6,664 nt of DNA from CAZZEX01 sp964653285. GTDB lineage: Bacteria > Chloroflexota > Anaerolineae > B4-G1. Positions 1 to 4,824 of the stretch are shown here, in pieces (position 1 is the stretch's first letter; every line of letters begins with the position of its first letter). The DNA lies in NCBI GenBank assembly GCA_964653285.1, contig CAZZEX010000163.1:1-6664 (forward strand). The letters run 5' to 3'. The notes under the pieces are model-generated. The model saw only the letters and a program-made list of their open reading frames with translations. It was not told where the DNA came from and made no database searches. The translations under genes and the position numbers were made by a program.

Positions 1-1
1 G

Positions 2-1729
2 GCTTATGCGCAGTGCGGAGAGCTGGTAAACAACCCCAAAACGGGAATTGCTGTTGTCAGTGTGACCGTGCCAGCGGACAGCAGCGGCTTGACCGACGTA
101 ACTGTTGTCACTGCTACCTCGCAAGCCGACACGAGCGTCTACGCCACCGTTGCTAACACCACCACTATCAACACCAAACCTGTTGCCGATGCTGGCCTCA
201 ATCGGTATGTCGTCCCCAGTGATGCAGTGCTTTTGGATGGCAGCAGCAGTACAGACCCTGATGGGCATCTGCCACTGACCTACCGTTGGAAGCGGACCGG
301 TGGCCCCTTTGTCATTCTCATTGGAGCAGACACAAACCAGGCTGCTTTCCAGGCCCCACCCTATCAAGGTGTGCTGACCTTTACCTTGACCGTGACCGAT
401 GCGCTAAGACTGTGCGGTAGCCCCGATACAGTCGCCGTGTATGTAGGATGCGCATCGGTCTCCGGGGTTCATCTCAGCCGCACGCCAGCCGGCGATCTGT
501 TCACTGGTAATACGGTGCGCTTTACGGTGGATGCCAACGGGACAGTCCCCTTTACCCACATCTGGACGCTGAACGGAGCGGTGGTGGGCGAGAATAGAAA
601 CACGTTCGAGCACACGTTCGACACCGCTGGTAGCCATACGGTGGGCGTGACGGTGACCAACGGTTGCGGGCAGGACAGCGCCACGATGATCGTGGAGGTG
701 CGGGATCCAGCCCCAGCACAGCCCGACCTGTCACAGTCATACAAGTCGGTCAACCTGACCAGCGTGGAGGAAGGTGACACTCTGACGTACACGCTTTTCC
801 TGCGCAACAGCAGCGCGATGACGGCGACGGCGGTCCTGACCGACCCAATCCCGGCGCACACGACCTACGTCCCAGGGAGCGCTCGGGCCAGCGATGGCAA
901 CCCGGTGACGTTGGCAGGTGAAGAACTGCACTGGTCGGGCCAGGTCATCTCGGGCATCCCGGTCATCATCGCGTTCGCGGTCGAGGTGCAGACCGCACCG
1001 GTGGGCACACCGATCACTAATGTAGCCTTCGTTGATGACGGGCTGGGCAATGTGGTAATCTTGGAGGCAACCTCGACCTGTAACCCAGGCTACGAGCTGA
1101 CCATCAATGGTGGTGCTCTGTACACCAATATCCCGACTGTCACGCTGCGCTACTCGTGGAACGCGGGTGACAACATTTTACACGTAAAGTTCAGCAACGA
1201 CGGTGGGTTTAGCCCAGGTGACGACACAACCGATTGGATTGCCGTCAATCCGGCAGACCTCACCTACGAGGATTGGGTACTGGCGACCTATGGGAACCTG
1301 CTCCTGCCACGCACGGTGTACGCCAAATTCCGTGACAGCGGCGGCCAACAGTACGGGCCGATTCAAGATGACATCATCTACGATCCGAGTGCGCCGCAGG
1401 TGACGGGGGTAGAGATCGTTACCAGGACGGCTGAAGGCATCAGCGTGATGGGGAAACAAGGTGTCATTGTGCGAGTGACCGCCAGCGACGGCAATAGTGG
1501 CGTCAGCAAAGTGCAAGTCAGTCACAGCGCACACTTTACTCCAGATCAATCCTCTAATTGGCTTGATGTCACCGGTGGTACGACCGACATACCCTGGACG
1601 CTGCAACTCTCTGGCGAGGTCTATGTCCGCGTCGTGGATCGGGCAGGGAACTTGTCAGAGACCCGCTGCGAGCAGGGAGCAGCGCACTACGAGGTCTATT
1701 GGCCCATCGTGGTGAAGCATGGGCCATAA
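2..1729 (+). CDS. Secreted modular surface protein, PKD/DUF11/Ig-like (5' partial)
   Basis: The frame is open to the left edge, so the true start and any signal peptide lie outside; the GTG at 62 is only an internal valine. Modules visible in order: a K319L-like PKD domain (about 176-450; motif GSSSTDPDG, then YRWKRTGG and LTVTD); a second PKD-like domain (about 455-705; IWTLNG, HTFDTAGSHTVGVTVTNGCG); a DUF11 repeat (about 722-1085; Y-TLFLRNSS, LTDPIPAHTTYVPGS, GEELHWSG); an Ig-like domain (about 1090-1390; LTINGGALYTN, SNDGG, TVYAKFRDSGG, DPSAP); and a last Ig-like domain (about 1390-1690; VTASDGNSGV, VYVRVVDRAGN). It ends YWPIVVKHGP, resembling the short YLPLVLK/R tail of many secreted Chloroflexota proteins. 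Such proteins are extracellular or envelope adhesion/scaffold proteins; no enzymatic domain is visible. The small paired Cys content (CG, CGQ, CNPG, C near the end) fits an exported fold. The domain calls are firm; the cellular role is inferred. Confidence 0.9.
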   Translation, partial: AYAQCGELVNNPKTGIAVVSVTVPADSSGLTDVTVVTATSQADTSVYATVANTTTINTKPVADAGLNRYVVPSDAVLLDGSSSTDPDGHLPLTYRWKRTGGPFVILIGADTNQAAFQAPPYQGVLTFTLTVTDALRLCGSPDTVAVYVGCASVSGVHLSRTPAGDLFTGNTVRFTVDANGTVPFTHIWTLNGAVVGENRNTFEHTFDTAGSHTVGVTVTNGCGQDSATMIVEVRDPAPAQPDLSQSYKSVNLTSVEEGDTLTYTLFLRNSSAMTATAVLTDPIPAHTTYVPGSARASDGNPVTLAGEELHWSGQVISGIPVIIAFAVEVQTAPVGTPITNVAFVDDGLGNVVILEATSTCNPGYELTINGGALYTNIPTVTLRYSWNAGDNILHVKFSNDGGFSPGDDTTDWIAVNPADLTYEDWVLATYGNLLLPRTVYAKFRDSGGQQYGPIQDDIIYDPSAPQVTGVEIVTRTAEGISVMGKQGVIVRVTASDGNSGVSKVQVSHSAHFTPDQSSNWLDVTGGTTDIPWTLQLSGEVYVRVVDRAGNLSETRCEQGAAHYEVYWPIVVKHGP

Positions 1730-1733
1730 CCGC

Positions 1734-1775
1734 AAGGATGCGGCGCTCCTGGCAGGTGCGTTGCACCTCATCCTT
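1734..1775 (+). other. Hairpin just after the surface-protein stop codon
   Basis: AAGGATG (1734-1740) pairs with CATCCTT (1769-1775), and AGGTGC (1754-1759) pairs with GCACCT (1763-1768) across a GTT loop. The two right arms are contiguous, while the left arms are separated by a 13-nt bulge. The structure begins 5 nt after the TAA. There is no following T-run, so it does not meet the usual picture of an intrinsic terminator; it may still protect the mRNA 3' end or assist termination. Confidence 0.4.
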
Positions 1776-2109
1776 CAGGGGCTTGCACCAAACGCAATCT
1801 ACCCACCGGGCAGCGGCGACGGAGAGATACCATAGCCCAGGTTCCCATCCCCGGGCAACAAACTAATCCCTACGCGCTTTAACCAGTTAGCATAGTAACC
1901 GGTCCCATGCTGTGCCCCCCTCTGATCCCCCTGTGCCCTGGCTGGGCATACCAAATCAGTTCTGTCCCACAAGATCCCTGGTGAGCCTTGGTCTCTGCGG
2001 CAGAACTGCACAGGGGCACCGTTTGCCCCATGCCTCGCCTCCCACAGGGGACTTCCTGCGCCTGAGCAAATATCTGCGGCGGAAGCTCGCCCCTGGGAGA
2101 GAGGCGGCT
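1776..2109. other. Gene-free spacer
   Basis: I see no convincing gene here. Open frames on both strands are proline- and cysteine-rich with low-complexity composition and no recognisable motif. The + strand is C-rich, with several CCCC tracts between about 1910 and 1960. Small structures: GGGGCA (2013-2018) pairs with TGCCCC (2024-2029) across CCGTT; CACAGGGG occurs at 2009-2016 and again at 2043-2050; the dyad TCTGCGGCAGA lies at 1994-2004. No promoter with both -35 and -10 elements stood out. Confidence 0.6.
2099..2104 (+). promoter_or_regulatory. Shine-Dalgarno-like site for the short leader ORF
   Basis: GAGAGG, 5 of 6 bases matching AGGAGG, ends 5 nt before the ATG at 2110. The larger gene starting at 2166 has no comparable site of its own, so this site may serve both through translational coupling. 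Confidence 0.4.
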
Positions 2110-2163
2110 ATGTCGCATACCTCGTCAATCCGAAACGTTACTGTAACGCAAGTGAAACCCTGA
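2110..2163 (+). CDS. Possible 17-aa leader peptide
   Basis: ATG at 2110 opens a short frame encoding MSHTSSIRNVTVTQVKP and ends with TGA at 2161-2163, two bases before the ATG of the next gene. It is preceded by a purine-rich Shine-Dalgarno-like stretch. The peptide is rich in Ser/Thr/Val and has no run of one amino acid, so it does not look like a classical attenuation leader. The simplest reading is a coupling ORF that delivers ribosomes to the weakly initiated downstream gene. An alternative is that it is the original N-terminus of that gene, split off by a frameshift; the downstream frame is also open upstream from 1926 to 2165 but has no ATG, GTG or TTG there. It may be spurious. Confidence 0.33.
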   Translation: MSHTSSIRNVTVTQVKP

Positions 2164-2165
2164 GA

Positions 2166-2825
2166 ATGCCGATTCCAAATTACACTAATGCTGAACCCAT
2201 TTTGACACGCTTCGTGACACACCTGCCTGCTATACTCTGGAAGAGCCTGGGCTCTGCGGCAGACAGCAGAGCCGTCGTTGCGAGGGATTGGTACACGATG
2301 ATGGTAGATGCGTGGTATTGGCTGCGTAACAATCAGCCGGAGAGTTACGAACAACTGACTGGGAAACTGGAACAGGCCAAAGAGCTTCTTGCTTCTAGTG
2401 GCCAGATAGAGTTGCGTCAGTTGGTCAAAGTCTTCGAGTGGTGTGGAGAGCACGGGATTGAGTTGGCCGAGCTTCAAGTGCCAGAGCACTTGCACAAGTA
2501 CCGTGAGGCTGCGGCTTATATGAGCCGGACCATCGAGGGTGACGAGCCTGACTGGTCGAAACTCCGAAAGATGCGAGAGACAGTAGACCGCATCAAGTCT
2601 GATCCTAGCCGACGAGCCACACGTGTATGGGCAAGGAGTTGGCGGGGGGAAAAGGCCAAGGGGCATCAACTTGCTTCAAGAGATGGGCCTGTAGGACTCG
2701 TGGTATTGGGGCCAAGCGCAACCATCCAGCGAACTCGCTCGGCAATCGAGCGGTTTGTGGACTGGGACCTCTCGATTGATGATGCCTTGAGTGCGTTCCA
2801 ACGTGCAGGGCGGGCCGATGAGTGA
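2166..2825 (+). CDS. Unrecognised Trp-rich 219-aa protein
   Basis: I do not recognise this family. The product is soluble-looking, with no signal peptide or membrane segment. It contains nine tryptophans, a high share, several near acidic or aromatic residues (RDWYTMMVDAWYWLR at 42-56, FEWCGEHG, PDWSK, RVWARSW, FVDWD). The N-terminal half looks helical (QPESYEQLTGKLEQAKELL, then IELRQLVKVF). A basic region around residues 130-165 (KLRKMRETVDRIKSD, RRATRVWARSWRGEKAKG) could contact nucleic acid; this is only a composition argument. The C-terminus has a GPVGLVVLGPS strand/turn followed by a helix (TRSAIERFV) and a final acidic-amphipathic segment. ATG 2166 is the first usual start in the frame; its own Shine-Dalgarno is weak. 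An inserted palindromic element starts directly after its stop. It may or may not belong functionally with the fusion protein downstream. Confidence 0.72.
   Translation: MPIPNYTNAEPILTRFVTHLPAILWKSLGSAADSRAVVARDWYTMMVDAWYWLRNNQPESYEQLTGKLEQAKELLASSGQIELRQLVKVFEWCGEHGIELAELQVPEHLHKYREAAAYMSRTIEGDEPDWSKLRKMRETVDRIKSDPSRRATRVWARSWRGEKAKGHQLASRDGPVGLVVLGPSATIQRTRSAIERFVDWDLSIDDALSAFQRAGRADE
2250..2273 (+). repeat. 8-bp inverted repeat inside the 219-aa gene
   Basis: GGCTCTGC (2250-2257) and GCAGAGCC (2266-2273) are perfect inverted copies around an 8-nt loop, about 85 nt into the coding region. It overlaps a 12-mer, CTCTGCGGCAGA (2252-2263), that also occurs at 1993-2004 in the upstream spacer. 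It could affect translation of the message or be chance. Confidence 0.4.
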
Positions 2826-2832
2826 AGATTGA
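2826..2832. repeat. Left copy of 7-bp direct repeat (putative target-site duplication)
   Basis: AGATTGA here is repeated exactly at 2955-2961. The two copies sit at the outer edges of the palindromic element, as expected for a duplication made on insertion. The left copy begins at the base after the TGA of the preceding gene. Confidence 0.6.
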
Positions 2833-2869
2833 AGGGTCTTTGGGAATTCCCGTGGTTTGAGTGCCGGAC

Positions 2870-2887
2870 TCCCCAACTCGTTGGGGA
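2870..2887. repeat. Internal hairpin 1 of the palindromic element
   Basis: CCCCAAC-TC-GTTGGGG (2871-2886) is a perfect palindrome with a 2-nt centre, and T2870 and A2887 extend the pairing. In practice it would form a stem with a CTCG tetraloop. Confidence 0.7.
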
Positions 2888-2895
2888 TGCGGTGC

Positions 2896-2921
2896 GAGGA
2901 ACCCGAACAAGTTCGGGCCTC
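2896..2921. repeat. Internal hairpin 2 of the palindromic element
   Basis: CCCGAAC-AA-GTTCGGG (2902-2917) is a perfect palindrome with the same design as the first hairpin, offset by 31 bp. GAGG (2896-2899) and CCTC (2918-2921) extend the stem beyond an AA bulge. Confidence 0.7.
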
Positions 2922-2954
2922 CAGTGCGCCCGCCACGGCAGTTCCCAGAGAGCC

Positions 2955-2961
2955 AGATTGA
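2955..2961. repeat. Right copy of 7-bp direct repeat
   Basis: AGATTGA, identical to 2826-2832, directly follows the right terminal inverted repeat. Confidence 0.6.
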
Positions 2962-3017
2962 CAAAAGTCTGAAACCTCTCAATGCCCGCAGGTATCAAGA
3001 TGTTATGCCCAACTAGG

Positions 3018-3200
3018 CGCTAAGTAGGTCACCAAAAGTTCTCTTCACTTTTGTAGGAAGCCGTGAAGCCCATAAACAGCCTGCAAAGTCCGTAAATACG
3101 GCTTCTGGTGCCCAAAATTGGCTCGAAATCGCTGCATCTGGGGGTGTGACCGGACCGAGAAAAGTCAAGAACTTTTGACTACGTCAAGCTACTTAGTAGC
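3018..3200 (+). promoter_or_regulatory. Hairpin-rich upstream region of the fusion gene
   Basis: No gene is visible here, but inverted repeats are dense. CAAAAGT (3033-3039) pairs with ACTTTTG (3047-3053). GAAGCCGT (3057-3064) pairs with ACGGCTTC (3098-3105), 8 bp around a 33-nt loop. AAAAGT (3160-3165) pairs with ACTTTT (3171-3176), competing with AGTCAA (3163-3168) and TTGACT (3175-3180). GCTAC (3188-3192) pairs with GTAGC (3196-3200). CTAAGTAG (3020-3027) could also close the whole set by pairing with CTACTTAG (3189-3196). This may be a structured 5' leader or a set of protein-binding dyads. I found no convincing -35/-10 pair, so the transcription start is unknown. Some of these repeats are expected by chance. 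Confidence 0.35.
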
Positions 3201-3215
3201 ACCCCGGCTCAGGAT

Positions 3216-3220
3216 GGAGG
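3216..3220 (+). promoter_or_regulatory. Shine-Dalgarno of the fusion gene
   Basis: GGAGG with an 8-nt spacer to the ATG at 3229. This fixes the start at 3229, directly before the cold-shock domain, rather than the in-frame TTG at 3118 or ATG at 3214; the 37 residues those would add show no domain. Confidence 0.8.
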
Positions 3221-3228
3221 TACCATCT

Positions 3229-4812
3229 ATGTCAAGAGAGCGGCTATTTGGTCGAGTTGACTGGTATGATAAACAAAAAGGGTTTGGTGTCATCAAGGGT
3301 GATGATGACAAGGAATACTTCATTCATCACACCAACATCACCGAGGGATCCGCTCTATTGGAGAAAGATATGCGAGTGCACTTTCTGTCGGCGCCTCGGA
3401 ATCGCGGCAAACGCGGAATGGAAGCCCTCCGCCTGGCCACCAATCGTCCACCGGAGACAGAAGACAGGAAGCCGTTTCAGGGACACTGGGGAGAAATCAC
3501 CGCAATCAGGTTTGCGACAGATGGGGCACTCGTTGCTTCCGCAAGTGCCGACAAGGATGTACGTGTATGGGACTCTGGGACGGGCGACTTGGTCAGCAAC
3601 TTGTTCGGACATGACGAACCAATACAATGTCTGGCATTTACTCCTGATAACAGACGACTGCTAACTGGCGGCAAGGATAACACCCTGCGCCTGTGGGATA
3701 TCGCTGATGGCTCCGAGATACACAGGTGGTGCTTCTCCGGGACAATAAAAAGTGTTGACTGTTCGCCAGATGGCCGATACGTACTAGCTGGTGGTTATTT
3801 CCGACCGCAATTGATCAGCCTAGAAAGCCTGGAAACAGTGTTGCACCTTGGTCAAGAACAAGATGTTAACCAGGTAGCGTGCCTCTCCCCCCAGTCTCCC
3901 GTGGCACTGACTGCCACCGCTACAAGAACCTTAGGCATCTGGGATCTGACATCCGGCAATCTAATACACACCCTGAACACAACTGGTGGCCTGATCTACT
4001 CTGTGCTGTTTGCGCCTCAAGGCGACAGATTCCTGTGTGCGACGTGTAGGACAGGCCGTTTCGAGGGGAACGAAATCTACATCTGGGATTTTCCCAGATT
4101 AGAGGTGGTGTCCCATATAGTAGACAAAGGATTTCTTTATTGGCTAGCACCAGTGGATTTCTGCGCCGGGGGCGATCGAGTGATTACAGTTGGAAACAAC
4201 GAGCTGCGAATATGGGATGTCGGAACCGGCCAGATGTTACTAGAAACACATGACCAAAGAGCAACGGCCATTGCCTTCTCGCCAACGGTTAACCAATACA
4301 TCCTCGGTGGCAGAAACGGCGGATTGTCACTTGTAGATGGTCCTGACGAAAGGGAACTTCAAGCACTGGTACGTCAGGACTTTCCGCCAGCTACGGGGCA
4401 TTGGTATACACGGGCGACCCATGCTCAGGCGGAGGTGGGGCTACAGAACCAACCAATCGAGACAAAAGTGGTCGGTGTCACCTTTGAAGGGCGACAGGCA
4501 GTAGTGGCCCGGCTTTCAGTCGGAGAACAGGTATGGTTGCGCCGCGAACCCCACAACCCACATGACAGAAATGCGATTCGAGTCGAGCGGCAGAATGGGC
4601 GACAGATAGGCTATATCAGCCGTGACATCGCGGCGACCCTGGCTCACCGTTTCGATAACTATGGAAAGCCCGTGTCGGCGGTCGTCACTGCGTTAACGGG
4701 TGGAGAGCAACCATACCCGACTCGCGGAGTCCGGATAAGGTTCACTGTCCCTGAGCCGCCCTCTCCCGTTGATGATTTCAGCGACTTGCCCGATTTTGAA
4801 ATCCCTTTTTAG
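3229..4812 (+). CDS. Cold-shock domain / WD40 / HIRAN fusion protein with SSB-like C-terminal tip
   Basis: The 527-aa product has four parts. Residues 5-70 are a cold-shock OB-fold: RLFGRVDWYDKQKGFGVI carries RNP1 (KGFGVI, 17-22) and YFIHHTNI (30-37) is RNP2, the surfaces that stack on single-stranded RNA or DNA. Residues about 84-372 form some seven WD40 blades, enough for one propeller; the first two are textbook (GHWGEITAIRF...VRVWD, GHDEPIQCLAF...LRLWD), blades 3 and 7 are degenerate, and WD pairs occur at 114, 156, 238, 286 and 329. Residues about 410-509 are a HIRAN domain (VVGVTFEGRQ, LRREPHNPHDRNAIRV, IGYISRDIA); in HLTF this domain grips 3' single-stranded DNA ends. The last 13 residues (DDFSDLPDFEIPF) resemble the acidic Ile-Pro-Phe tip of SSB. 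No catalytic motif is seen, so it is probably a cytoplasmic nucleic-acid-binding scaffold. The helicase gene follows after 12 nt. Domain calls are strong; function is inferred. Confidence 0.93.
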   Translation: MSRERLFGRVDWYDKQKGFGVIKGDDDKEYFIHHTNITEGSALLEKDMRVHFLSAPRNRGKRGMEALRLATNRPPETEDRKPFQGHWGEITAIRFATDGALVASASADKDVRVWDSGTGDLVSNLFGHDEPIQCLAFTPDNRRLLTGGKDNTLRLWDIADGSEIHRWCFSGTIKSVDCSPDGRYVLAGGYFRPQLISLESLETVLHLGQEQDVNQVACLSPQSPVALTATATRTLGIWDLTSGNLIHTLNTTGGLIYSVLFAPQGDRFLCATCRTGRFEGNEIYIWDFPRLEVVSHIVDKGFLYWLAPVDFCAGGDRVITVGNNELRIWDVGTGQMLLETHDQRATAIAFSPTVNQYILGGRNGGLSLVDGPDERELQALVRQDFPPATGHWYTRATHAQAEVGLQNQPIETKVVGVTFEGRQAVVARLSVGEQVWLRREPHNPHDRNAIRVERQNGRQIGYISRDIAATLAHRFDNYGKPVSAVVTALTGGEQPYPTRGVRIRFTVPEPPSPVDDFSDLPDFEIPF

Positions 4813-4824
4813 CGAGATGTGCCT

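Larger units (their letters stand above)
2833..2954. mobile_element. MITE-like palindromic element with 22-bp terminal inverted repeats
   Basis: The ends 2834-2855 and 2933-2954 are inverted copies matching at 18 of 22 positions; two of the four differences still allow G-U pairing. The 77-bp interior holds two strong hairpins (2870-2887 and 2896-2921). The unit is flanked by the exact 7-bp repeat AGATTGA, with one extra base on the left. It has no coding capacity, so if mobile it would depend on a transposase supplied elsewhere; a 7-bp duplication does not identify the family. As RNA it would fold into a closed stem carrying two arms. Alternatives are a structured RNA, a bidirectional terminator-like structure for the preceding gene, or a REP/BIME-type repeat; the flanking repeat favours insertion. 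Confidence 0.6.

Noticed and set aside
1734..1775. Rho-independent terminator after the surface protein
   Set aside because: The stem is interrupted by a 13-nt bulge and is not followed by a T-run; kept only as a hairpin.
1912..2163. 83-codon + strand frame starting at GTG 1912
   Set aside because: The first 66 residues are Pro/Arg-rich low-complexity sequence without a ribosome site. Only the last 17 codons, from the ATG at 2110, have supporting start signals.
1879..2669. Long minus-strand open frames across the spacer and the 219-aa gene
   Set aside because: They overlap a better + strand gene or a C-rich spacer, show no domain or motif and have no good ribosome site; they look like shadows.
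2826..2961. CRISPR array or tRNA-like gene
   Set aside because: Only two related hairpins with different sequences and no regular spacers; no anticodon arm, T-loop or CCA pattern.
2958..2963. Perfect TTGACA -35 box
   Set aside because: No TATAAT-like -10 lies 16-18 nt downstream; the hexamer also overlaps the right direct repeat of the element.
2605..2998. Minus-strand frames over the palindromic element
   Set aside because: They run through hairpins and the end of the 219-aa gene, with no recognisable protein feature.
3175..3199. TTGACT followed by TAGTAG/TACTTA as a promoter for the fusion gene
   Set aside because: Spacing to any -10-like hexamer is about 9 to 13 nt, too short; the sequence is better explained by overlapping inverted repeats.
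3118..3228. TTG 3118 as the start of the fusion protein
   Set aside because: The 37 added residues show no domain and lack a Shine-Dalgarno, whereas ATG 3229 has GGAGG at 8 nt and sits right before the cold-shock domain.
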